From assembly GCF_000934755.1 (NCBI RefSeq), contig NZ_JYNP01000055.1, positions 1 through 37,102 of the forward strand: a DNA stretch of 37,102 bases. Reading direction: 5' to 3'. This DNA comes from Desulfonatronovibrio magnus (GTDB taxonomy: Bacteria > Desulfobacterota > Desulfovibrionia > Desulfovibrionales > Desulfonatronovibrionaceae). Under the pieces are notes generated by a model. That model was not told where the DNA came from, did no database searches, and worked only from the letters and a program-made list of their open reading frames with translations. This document shows, one piece after another, positions 8,265-15,427 of the stretch. Numbering within the stretch: the first letter of the stretch is position 1; each line of letters begins with the position of its first letter. The position numbers and the translations under genes were made by a program.

Positions 8265-8402
8265 ATGGCTGCTGCAGCGGATAATATGCACTGGTGCTGC
8301 GGTTTGACTAAAACTGATTTTTATTATTCTCAAAAAGGAGCTCCATATGTCCGAATTCGCCAGAATAAACCGACTCCCTCCCTATGTCTTTGCCATTGTT
8401 AA
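8265..8402 (+). other. possible alanine-rich leader ORF upstream of alaC
   Basis: A short frame of 45 codons starts with an ATG at 8265, preceded by AGGG about 4 nt upstream. It begins Met-Ala-Ala-Ala-Ala (GCT GCT GCA GCG), later reads MHWCCG, and ends at a TAA at 8400-8402, overlapping the alaC start in another frame. The four alanine codons directly precede an alanine-forming aminotransferase gene, which suggests a leader peptide. No antiterminator/terminator pair was confirmed, so this is speculative. Confidence 0.3.
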
Positions 8403-9519
8403 TGAACTGAAAATGCAGATGCGCCGTCAAGGCGAGGATATTATTGACCTTGGCATGGGCAATCCAGATCTGGCAACCCCTAAACACATTGTCGACAAGC
8501 TTGTGGAAGCTGCCCGGAAAGAAGTCAATCATCGCTATTCAGCCTCGCGCGGGATTCCCAATCTGCGCCGGGCCATTTGCGACTGGTATAAAAGGCGCTA
8601 CAACGTAGATCTGAACCCTGAAACAGAGGCCATTGCCACCATGGGTGCCAAAGAAGGACTGTCACACCTCGCTATGGCCATGCTCAGCCCCGGGGATGTA
8701 GTTTTTTCACAGGACCCAACCTACCCCATTCATCCTTACTCAGCCATCATCGCTGGTGCAGACGTCAGGAGAATCCCCATTGGACTGGACCGCGATTTTT
8801 TCGAAGATCTGCTTGTAGCTACAAGACAGACCTGGCCTCAGCCCAAAGTCCTGATTATCTGCTATCCGCACAATCCCACCACAGCTACTGTGGACCTGAA
8901 CTTTTTTCAGAAGATTGTTGATTTTGCAAAGGAACATAAGATCTATGTAATTCATGATCTTGCTTATGCTGATCTTTGTTTTGATGGATATAAAGCACCC
9001 AGCTTCCTCGAGATACCCGGTGCCAAAGACATAGGTGTTGAATTCTTTTCCCTGTCCAAAAGTTATTCCATGCCGGGCTGGCGCATGGGATTCTGCTGCG
9101 GCAACTCCACCCTGGTCAACGCTCTGACAAGAATCAAAAGCTATCTTGACTATGGCATATTTCAACCCATTCAGATAGCCTCCATCATTGCCCTCAATGG
9201 TCCTCAGGATTGTGTCCAGGAAATCGTGGATATCTACGAAGACCGGCGCAACGCTCTCGTGGAGGGTCTTAACAGAATTGGATGGGCAGTGGAAAAACCC
9301 AAGGCTACCATGTTTGTATGGGCCCGAATACCCGATGAATTTAAGAAACTCGGGTCAGTGGAATTCTCCAAGCTTCTGCTTCAGGAAGGCAAGGTGGCTG
9401 TATCACCGGGTCTTGGCTTTGGTCATTACGGTGATGATCATGTGCGATTTGCCCTTGTAGAAAACAGACACCGCATCAATCAGGCCCTTCGCGGCATTAA
9501 AAAAGTTCTGGGGGGATAA
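8347..9519 (+). CDS. alaC: PLP-dependent alanine aminotransferase (AlaC type)
   Basis: The 390-aa fold-type I class I/II aminotransferase transfers an amino group between glutamate and pyruvate (alanine synthesis) in the cytoplasm. The PLP-binding Lys is Lys238 in [15 protein letters not shown]. Other active-site residues visible are Asn176 (YPHNPT), Asp204 and Tyr207 (IHDLAYAD), Arg246 after the Lys loop, and the N-terminal GMGNPD. The sequence resembles AlaC more than LL-diaminopimelate aminotransferase, though these relatives are hard to separate by eye. The start is supported by AAAGGAG 6 nt upstream. It is the first gene of an operon: its TAA overlaps the hom ATG by one base. Confidence 0.85.
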   Translation: MSEFARINRLPPYVFAIVNELKMQMRRQGEDIIDLGMGNPDLATPKHIVDKLVEAARKEVNHRYSASRGIPNLRRAICDWYKRRYNVDLNPETEAIATMGAKEGLSHLAMAMLSPGDVVFSQDPTYPIHPYSAIIAGADVRRIPIGLDRDFFEDLLVATRQTWPQPKVLIICYPHNPTTATVDLNFFQKIVDFAKEHKIYVIHDLAYADLCFDGYKAPSFLEIPGAKDIGVEFFSLSKSYSMPGWRMGFCCGNSTLVNALTRIKSYLDYGIFQPIQIASIIALNGPQDCVQEIVDIYEDRRNALVEGLNRIGWAVEKPKATMFVWARIPDEFKKLGSVEFSKLLLQEGKVAVSPGLGFGHYGDDHVRFALVENRHRINQALRGIKKVLGG

Positions 9520-10811
9520 TGGATAAAGATGTAATCAATCTGGCTCTGGCAGGTTTTGGCACTGTAGGAACCGGACTGGCCAGAATAATCCAGGAAAACA
9601 ATGAATGGATTGAACGAAGAATCGGCAAAAAACTGGTTATAACCAAGGTCCTGGTTCGGGATACTTCCAAGGTCAGATCTTTTATTCCCGGACCTGAGAC
9701 CAGATTCACCGACAATCTTGACGATATTCTTGAAGACCAGGAAACCGATATTCTGGTGGAACTTATGGGCGGTACGGAAATACCCCGCAAGCTCATTGAG
9801 GCTGGCCTCAAAAGCGGCAAACATGTTGTTACTGCCAACAAGGCCCTGCTGGCTGAGTACGGCAATGAACTTTTTGCCCTGGCTCATGACCAGAATCAGG
9901 GGCTTTATTACGAGGCCAGTGTTGCCGGAGGAATACCCATTGTACAAACCCTCAAGGACAGTCTGGCGGGCAACAAAATCAAATCCATCACCGGCATCCT
10001 CAATGGCACAGCCAACTTTATCCTGAGTGAAATGACTGCCAGGGGCCATGATTTCAGTGAGGCCCTGAAGGCTGCCCAGGATCTTGGCTATGCCGAGGCT
10101 GATCCTGCCTTAGACATTGAAGGGATGGATGCAGCGCATAAGCTGGTCATACTGATACGCCTGGCCCACGGAGCTGATTATCCCCTGAAAATTCTTCCTG
10201 TTCAGGGAGTATCCAAGGTTCAGGCAACAGATATATCGCTGGCCGGTGAATTTGGTTATGTGTTGAAACTGATCGCCCAGGTACGGGAAAAATCAGGCCA
10301 TCTGCAGGCAGGTGTGTTCCCGGCCCTTTTGCCCAAAAATCATATTCTGGCCAAGGTGGATGGCCCCTTCAATTCCATCCTTCTCGAAGGCAATGCAGTG
10401 GGCCCCATTATGCTTTACGGTCAGGGTGCCGGCGATCTGCCCACAGGAAGCGCTGTTCTGGCCGATATTATGGCGCTGGCCATAAGTCATGCCCAGATTA
10501 ATAATACCGGGTTCAGGGAAAGGACATTACCTTCAGCGAGAATCGTTGAGCCTGACCTTGGTGTTTCTGAGCACTATTTCCGCATGACAGCCTTGGACAA
10601 ACCAGGAGTTCTGTCAGCGGTTACCGGGGTCCTGGGAGAGCATAACATCAGCATAGCCCAGGCAGTGCAAAAGCCCGGACCTCAAGGCAAGAACGTCCCC
10701 ATAGTCTTTCTGACTCACAGGGCACAGTTAAAGGCCATAAACTCAGCACTGAAGGTTATTGATGAATTTGATTTCATCACTGCGCCAACAGTACACTACA
10801 GGATTTTGTGA
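9519..10811 (+). CDS. hom: homoserine dehydrogenase
   Basis: The 430-aa NAD(P)H-dependent enzyme reduces aspartate semialdehyde to homoserine, the branch point to threonine and methionine. It has an N-terminal Rossmann motif AGFGTVGTGL (residues 11-20). The catalytic domain contains VTANKALLAEYG, YEASVAGGIPIVQTL, GILNGTANFIL and AEADPALDIEGMDAAHKL. A C-terminal ACT domain starts at about residue 350 (LDKPGVLSAVTGVLGEHNIS), typical of the threonine-inhibited monofunctional form. Its ATG overlaps the alaC stop (TAATG), and its TGA overlaps the next start, so the three genes are translationally coupled. Confidence 0.95.
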   Translation: MDKDVINLALAGFGTVGTGLARIIQENNEWIERRIGKKLVITKVLVRDTSKVRSFIPGPETRFTDNLDDILEDQETDILVELMGGTEIPRKLIEAGLKSGKHVVTANKALLAEYGNELFALAHDQNQGLYYEASVAGGIPIVQTLKDSLAGNKIKSITGILNGTANFILSEMTARGHDFSEALKAAQDLGYAEADPALDIEGMDAAHKLVILIRLAHGADYPLKILPVQGVSKVQATDISLAGEFGYVLKLIAQVREKSGHLQAGVFPALLPKNHILAKVDGPFNSILLEGNAVGPIMLYGQGAGDLPTGSAVLADIMALAISHAQINNTGFRERTLPSARIVEPDLGVSEHYFRMTALDKPGVLSAVTGVLGEHNISIAQAVQKPGPQGKNVPIVFLTHRAQLKAINSALKVIDEFDFITAPTVHYRIL

Positions 10812-12001
10812 TGACCAAGGTTCTTATGCTTGTAGCCGACGGCATGGGCGACTGGCCCATCCCTGAACTGGACAATCAGACCCCCATGGAGGCAGCTGAA
10901 ACTCCAGCCATGGACTCCCTGGCCGCATTATCTAAGGTTGGTCTCTGTCAGACCATACCACAGCAGATGCCTCCGGGATCAGATATCGCCAATATGGCTC
11001 TGCTGGGCTATGATCCGGTTAAATACCATACCGGACGCGGACCAATAGAAGCTGCGGCTCAAGGCTTGAAGCCGGACTCCGACGATCTTGTATGGCGCTG
11101 CAACCTGGTCACCCTGGCTGGACAAGATGAAAATATGGTTATGCGTGATTACTCAGCAGGGCACATAACATCAGAGGCATCAACTCCTCTCATGCACAAA
11201 CTGCAGGATCAAGCCGGCACACAGGAATTCACCATTCACCCGGGTGTGCAGTACCGCCACCTTATTGTTCAGAAAAACGGCATGAATACTTCAGCCAGAG
11301 ATATCCAGATCAGACCTCCCCACGACATCCTTGATCAGCCTGTTTCCCCGGACATGGTTCAATATCAGCAATATCTGCCTTTGTGGGAAGTTGTAAACAA
11401 ATGCAACCACTTGCTTGCTACGGAATGCAGCCCTCACAAGGCCAATGCTGTCTGGCCATGGGGACAGGGTCCGCCTCTAAGCCTGCCCTTGTTTACTGAC
11501 AGGTATGGTCTTAGCGGTGCGGTCATTTCCGCGGTGGACCTCATTAAGGGGCTGGGCCTGGCAGCAGGGCTTAAAGTACTGGACATACCAGGAGCCACAG
11601 GTCTGCTGGATACCAATTATCAGGGCAAGGCCCAGACTGCCATGGATTTTCTGCAGCATGGCGATTTTGTTTTTGTACACCTTGAGGGTCCTGATGAATG
11701 CGGGCATATGGGTTGTGTGGAGGATAAGGTCGAGGCCATATCCAGATTTGACCGTTTCATTGTCAACCCCTTGCTTAATCACCTGCAAGGCTCGGAATTT
11801 ATTATGATCATCTGCTGTGATCATCTGACTCCCATCCGCATCAGAACGCACTCTCGAGATCCGGTACCATTCCTGGTCTACAGCAGTATGATCCAGACTA
11901 CAGGGCCTCAAGTATTTTCAGAGAAAGCAGCCAGGTCGACTGAAATCCTGGTGGAATCAGGACATGATCTTCTGCCCCTGGCCATTGAAGGCAGGATTTA
12001 G
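10811..12001 (+). CDS. phosphoglycerate-mutase-like metalloenzyme (ApgM family), candidate homoserine kinase
   Basis: The 396-aa alkaline-phosphatase-superfamily protein belongs to the archaeal-type cofactor-independent phosphoglycerate mutase family. Visible motifs are VADGMGDWP (first metal site), PPGSDIANMALLGYDP with the expected Ser nucleophile, HTGRGPIEAAAQGL, HLEGPDECGHMG, and CCDHLTPIRIRTHSRDPVPF (metal-binding Asp/His residues). The subfamily adjacent to homoserine dehydrogenase (TIGR02535) has been proposed to be a homoserine kinase, which suits this operon with hom. A glycolytic mutase role is the alternative. I use the ATG at 10811, overlapping the hom TGA; a GTG at 10808 is also in frame. 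A foldback element begins 7 bp after the stop. Confidence 0.88.
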   Translation: MTKVLMLVADGMGDWPIPELDNQTPMEAAETPAMDSLAALSKVGLCQTIPQQMPPGSDIANMALLGYDPVKYHTGRGPIEAAAQGLKPDSDDLVWRCNLVTLAGQDENMVMRDYSAGHITSEASTPLMHKLQDQAGTQEFTIHPGVQYRHLIVQKNGMNTSARDIQIRPPHDILDQPVSPDMVQYQQYLPLWEVVNKCNHLLATECSPHKANAVWPWGQGPPLSLPLFTDRYGLSGAVISAVDLIKGLGLAAGLKVLDIPGATGLLDTNYQGKAQTAMDFLQHGDFVFVHLEGPDECGHMGCVEDKVEAISRFDRFIVNPLLNHLQGSEFIMIICCDHLTPIRIRTHSRDPVPFLVYSSMIQTTGPQVFSEKAARSTEILVESGHDLLPLAIEGRI

Positions 12002-12008
12002 ATCTTAG

Positions 12009-12160
12009 GTAATAGTTTAGCCCTTTTTTAAGGAAAGTAGGGGACAGGCACTCTGGGCCCCACTTGAGGATCAACCGATGATTTAAACGTTTCACTTTTG
12101 AGACAAGTGGGTCCCAGAAGAGCCAGTCCCCGTGCCACATGCAAATGACTAAACTATTAC
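12009..12160. mobile_element. MITE-like foldback element, copy 2, with 8-bp target duplication
   Basis: A 152-bp element related to copy 1. The left end GTAATAGTTTAGCCCTTT (12009-12026) mirrors the right end AAATGACTAAACTATTAC (12143-12160), 16 of 18 matching. It is flanked by GATCTTAG (12001-12008) and GACCTTAG (12161-12168), 7 of 8 identical. Internally CCCCACTTG and CAAGTGGG form a stem, as in copy 1, and the flanks GGGGACAGGCACT and GCCAGTCCCC match copy 1. It lacks the 31-bp block of copy 1: AGTCCC (12125-12130) joins directly to CGTGCC. GTAA ends with 8-bp duplications are a known IS66-family trait. Confidence 0.82.
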
Positions 12161-12192
12161 GACCTTAGCAAAAATCTTAACCTGCAGGATAT

Positions 12193-12630
12193 TTGATTTT
12201 GCAAAATCCTTCTTCCAATTTTCCAGTGCCTGAAACCTGGCATCCACACCGGGTATCTTACGGTGAAACCGATGCCATGGGAGTTGTTTATTATGCCAAC
12301 TATCTGCACTGGTTTGAAATATCGCGCAGCCAGTATATAAGAGATCGGGGAATAAGCTATGCCCGCATAGAAGAACAGGGCATCTATCTTCCGGTAACCA
12401 GTGCATACTGCCGCTACTTTCGCCCGGCTCGCTTTGATGACCTGATCTATATCAGGGCAGGCATCAGCAACTGGCGCAGGGCTTCGTTTACTTTTGATTA
12501 CGAGGTGACTTGTGAAGACAAAAAGGTGGTTCTAACTGCAGGGCAGACAGGCCATGCCTGCGTCAATACCAGAGGCAAACCAGTTAAAGTTCCTGACTGG
12601 TTAAGGGCAATGTGTGAAAAGGTGGACTGA
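12193..12630 (+). CDS. acyl-CoA thioesterase, YbgC / 4-hydroxybenzoyl-CoA thioesterase family
   Basis: The 145-aa hotdog-fold protein has the family motif YGETDAMGVVYYANYLHWFE, with catalytic Asp27, and the later segment CRYFRPARFDDLIYIRAGI. It hydrolyses acyl-CoA thioesters in the cytoplasm; the physiological substrate is not evident. No ATG exists before the catalytic motif, so the start must be non-canonical: TTG at 12193, or TTG at 12199, which has better spacing (9 nt) from AGGA at 12186. Copy 2 of the foldback element ends only 24 bp upstream and may have altered the 5' region. Length is normal for the family. Confidence 0.88.
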   Translation: MILQNPSSNFPVPETWHPHRVSYGETDAMGVVYYANYLHWFEISRSQYIRDRGISYARIEEQGIYLPVTSAYCRYFRPARFDDLIYIRAGISNWRRASFTFDYEVTCEDKKVVLTAGQTGHACVNTRGKPVKVPDWLRAMCEKVD

Positions 12631-12706
12631 AACAGGCGAAGCAGGCTTTGCAGCAACACGGCTGGAAAAACTGCCAGTAATTGGAGTCATTTCAGGCTCA
12701 GGGCTG

Positions 12707-12735
12707 GTAACAGTTTAGCCTTTTTACAGGTAAGT
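12707..12735. mobile_element. solo left end of the foldback element family
   Basis: GTAACAGTTTAGCCTTTTTA (12707-12726) closely matches the left inverted repeat of copy 2 (12009). No matching right end or target duplication is seen, so this is a remnant. The rest of the gap 12631-12799 shows nothing else. Confidence 0.55.
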
Positions 12736-12799
12736 GCCTGTCCAGGGTGGCCAAGGTAATAATTAACGCAAAGTGTCGCTGCAGTGTGAGCAAGTCATG

Positions 12800-13516
12800 C
12801 TAATTGCTGTAATGCTGTTCAACGCTTTCAAGTCCGCAGCGCACCCTGCTGAGCATATCTCTGGAACTGCAGCCCACAACGCTATTAAACCAGTGTGCAT
12901 GAACGCCCACAATTCTTAATGGCATCTGCCTGATTTTTAGTATACGTGCTGCATAAAAACGATGGTTTCCTGACCAGCTTTTATACAATTGTCCCTGAGG
13001 ACCAACAATAGCTGAGCCCGTATCACCGGCCTTATTTTTCTGGTAACCTTGAGTGCTCATACTTTCTACAAGATCTAGAACATAGCACTCAAAAAAGTTT
13101 GCCACATGGTCGGCATTGTACATTACCATATGCTTATGCTTAACAAAACCCTTGCGCCTTATTTCATTCATCATGGTCTGAAACCATAAAGAATTTTGTG
13201 GATTTCTGCGATTCTGCACAAAATCTTTCATTTTTTTGTACTTGGATAGCAGTTCGATTCTGCGCGGTCTTCTAAAGAAAACATTCGGAATCACAAAAGG
13301 GTCCATTGCAGCCAGCTTCTGCTGAATATGAGCAGAAGCAGCAGGAAAAGGCTTCAAAGTTGTTTTCAGAAACTTGGCTGGGTACTTGATGACCGGCCTG
13401 TTGGTTCCCACGTCTGCCTCAACCTTTACTGGATTGATTATGATCTCAAGCTTAGAACCCAGACCGGAAAAAATATAATTTTTGGTAATCAGATTTGGCA
13501 CCAGAGTTACTAACAT
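12800..13516 (-). CDS. hypothetical protein with ParB/Srx-like motif
   Basis: The protein is 238 aa from the ATG at 13516 (AGGA close upstream; a TTG at 13528 would add four residues). The only recognisable part is near the C-terminus: GPQGQLYKSWSGNHRFYAARILKI, resembling the G-x-HR-x-x-A-A signature of ParB/Srx-like folds. The rest is basic, with no signal peptide or membrane segment. It is divergent from the WaaP-like kinase gene with about 45 bp between starts, so the two may share a control region and perhaps a role in cell-surface glycan synthesis. That link is inference; function unknown. Confidence 0.6.
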   Translation of the reverse strand: MLVTLVPNLITKNYIFSGLGSKLEIIINPVKVEADVGTNRPVIKYPAKFLKTTLKPFPAASAHIQQKLAAMDPFVIPNVFFRRPRRIELLSKYKKMKDFVQNRRNPQNSLWFQTMMNEIRRKGFVKHKHMVMYNADHVANFFECYVLDLVESMSTQGYQKNKAGDTGSAIVGPQGQLYKSWSGNHRFYAARILKIRQMPLRIVGVHAHWFNSVVGCSSRDMLSRVRCGLESVEQHYSN

Positions 13517-13560
13517 ATATCCTGACAAAGCATACGAAGTATAAAACAGGTTTGCGTTTT

Positions 13561-14340
13561 ATGGGGCAAAAGCGCTTCCTGGCAGACATAACCAGCCTGA
13601 TCAGCGGCTGTTCGCCAGCAGATCCTGGCCTTGTCCCCCCCCTGAAGAAGCTCAGGATAATCAAGCACACACCCAACCTTATCCTGACAGGTGAACTTCC
13701 TTCCTGCTCTAAAAGTCCGCGTACTCAGTACGTAATAAAAATATTCAGGCACCGGGGCATCCTGTCCTGGATAATCAGCCCGTTCAAAGAGTCCAAGGCG
13801 TTTAAGTCTTACAAAACCGCCATCCGCCTGGTTCATAGCAGCCTTGCAACACCCAGTCCCGTTATTGCAGTTGAGTCAAGAAAGCTCGGTTTTGTAACCG
13901 TTAGCAGTTATGTAACCCTGGCTGTTGATAATTGCATCGTTCTCAGAAAGTTTATTAAAGAGACCTGCCCAAAAGATCCTCTGTGTGATGAAGTGCTTGA
14001 ACTGCTGGCAAATTATGCCTTGGACATGCACGATAACGGGATATGGCACCGGGATTTCAATTTGAGCAATTTTTTGCTTACAGGAAGTCCGGGCAGTTTT
14101 GAGCTGAATATCATTGACCTTAACCGGGCAAAATACTTTTCCAGTCTAAGGATCTGGCATAGAGCCCTGGACCTGGCCAGGCTGGATTTGTACCAGCACC
14201 AGGAAAAGTTTTTCAAGATGTACTGCCGTGACCGATTTAAATTTAAGACAATGCTGGCCATAGCCCGCCTGGCCAGGTCAAGACGGAGCCTGTGGCGCAA
14301 TTTCATCAACAAGGCACTTCCCAACCGCAAAAAAAAGTAA
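13561..14340 (+). CDS. lipopolysaccharide kinase family protein (WaaP/Kdo-kinase-like)
   Basis: The 259-aa protein kinase-like fold shows an ATP-site Lys60 (QYVIKIFRH), catalytic loop HDNGIWHRDFNLSN (His163-Arg164-Asp165, Asn167, Asn170) and the metal-binding IIDLNRAKY (Asp186). This fits the Kdo/WaaP/InaA group, which phosphorylates sugars of the LPS inner core at the inner face of the membrane. I choose the ATG at 13561. An upstream TTG frame from 13495 would overlap the divergent gene and lacks a good ribosome-binding site. Heptamer repeats follow the stop. Confidence 0.8.
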   Translation: MGQKRFLADITSLISGCSPADPGLVPPLKKLRIIKHTPNLILTGELPSCSKSPRTQYVIKIFRHRGILSWIISPFKESKAFKSYKTAIRLVHSSLATPSPVIAVESRKLGFVTVSSYVTLAVDNCIVLRKFIKETCPKDPLCDEVLELLANYALDMHDNGIWHRDFNLSNFLLTGSPGSFELNIIDLNRAKYFSSLRIWHRALDLARLDLYQHQEKFFKMYCRDRFKFKTMLAIARLARSRRSLWRNFINKALPNRKKK

Positions 14341-14364
14341 AGGTCTCCAAGTAAAAAAATCAGC

Positions 14365-14450
14365 CCTCTTCCTTCAGCCTTCAGCCTTCAGCCTTCAGCC
14401 TTCAGCCTTCCCCCTTCTTCCTCTTCCTTCAGCCTTCCCCCTTCCGCCCT
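14365..14450. repeat. degenerate heptanucleotide tandem repeat (CCTTCAG)n
   Basis: Five consecutive good copies of CCTTCAG at about 14381-14415, then degenerate pyrimidine-rich copies (CCTTCCC, CCTTCTT). It lies between two convergent gene ends (14340 and 14467). Confidence 0.88.
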
Positions 14451-14466
14451 GTTTGCTAAACACGCT

Positions 14467-15423
14467 TTAGCCCGGAGGACCCAGTGCACCCTGCTGGTGC
14501 AGGTAATTGAGAATATTGCCCCCACCGGTCAGTACAACCCTTCTCCCCTGACTTTCCTCAGCAATCATTACCGGCACTCCTCTGAAACCATTTGCCCTGA
14601 AAAACGACCTAATCCTGGCTATGTCGTCTGCCAGCCCGTCCATTACCTGCACATCCGGGACAGTGCCGCGCTGTTCCAGGCGCACAATTTCCATAAAAAG
14701 ATTATCATCAGTGTCGCTCAGTTCAGAAATACGAGTCAGCTTGCGCAAATCCGGAGGGGCTGTATCTAAGGGATAAAGTTTCCAGGTAAAGATTTCAGGA
14801 TCATTCATGGCCAGATTAACCATTACATCAGTACAATGAGGGCAGTGAAGACTGAAAAAATAATGGTATACTGGCCATGAACCGGCTTGAGGTCCAGCCC
14901 AGGTGATGGGCCGGAGCTGTTCCAGCATGGGTGCTCTGTCCGGAATACTGATCATGGCACCGGCAATGCCTCCGCCCACCCAGATGGTCAGGCCGAGAAG
15001 CAGTGCGGTTACCTGCCGTCTCACCAGGCTGAGAAGAAGCAGAGTTAATAGCAGTGCTGCCCCAACTCCCACGCACAAATGACATTGTTCCTGAATAGAA
15101 AAAAACTGAAATCCCAGAAGAGCGCCGTCAAAGGCCAGAGCACCAGCCATGAGCACCCCGATAATCAGCCACAGCCATTTTTTATCATAGCGTGAAGCAA
15201 AAAAATAAAACCCCCAGGTCAGAGTAAAAAAAAACAGCCCTCCAGTAACCAGGCTATGTTCGTCTAAGCGCACAAAATCTCCGACAATGGCGCAGGCTTC
15301 TGTGGGGCAAATACTACCCCCTCCACTGAGACGCATGTAAATGTCCAGCCCCAGGGCTGCAACCGTCAACAAGAACACTAAGTGCAGTGCTGCAGACCTG
15401 TTAAAATATGCCTTGATATTCAT
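14467..15423 (-). CDS. VKOR - thioredoxin-fold (DsbA-like) fusion protein
   Basis: The 318-aa membrane protein forms disulfides in the periplasm. The N-terminal vitamin K epoxide reductase domain spans about residues 10-155, with several membrane helices, the loop cysteines Cys39/Cys44 (CPTEAC) and the quinone-side CHLC (Cys114/Cys117). After a last membrane segment (about 138-158), a thioredoxin-fold domain has active site HCPHC (Cys194/Cys197) and the cis-Pro region GFRGVPVMIAE. The VKOR part should re-oxidise the attached domain and pass electrons to quinone, replacing DsbB/DsbA. It starts 4 bp after the stop of the GH57 gene, so the two form one transcript. Confidence 0.9.
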   Translation of the reverse strand: MNIKAYFNRSAALHLVFLLTVAALGLDIYMRLSGGGSICPTEACAIVGDFVRLDEHSLVTGGLFFFTLTWGFYFFASRYDKKWLWLIIGVLMAGALAFDGALLGFQFFSIQEQCHLCVGVGAALLLTLLLLSLVRRQVTALLLGLTIWVGGGIAGAMISIPDRAPMLEQLRPITWAGPQAGSWPVYHYFFSLHCPHCTDVMVNLAMNDPEIFTWKLYPLDTAPPDLRKLTRISELSDTDDNLFMEIVRLEQRGTVPDVQVMDGLADDIARIRSFFRANGFRGVPVMIAEESQGRRVVLTGGGNILNYLHQQGALGPPG

Positions 15424-15427
15424 AAGC

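Noticed and set aside
10808-10813. GTG at 10808 as the start of the phosphoglycerate-mutase-like gene
   Set aside because: The ATG three bases later has better spacing from AGG and gives the usual stop/start overlap with hom.
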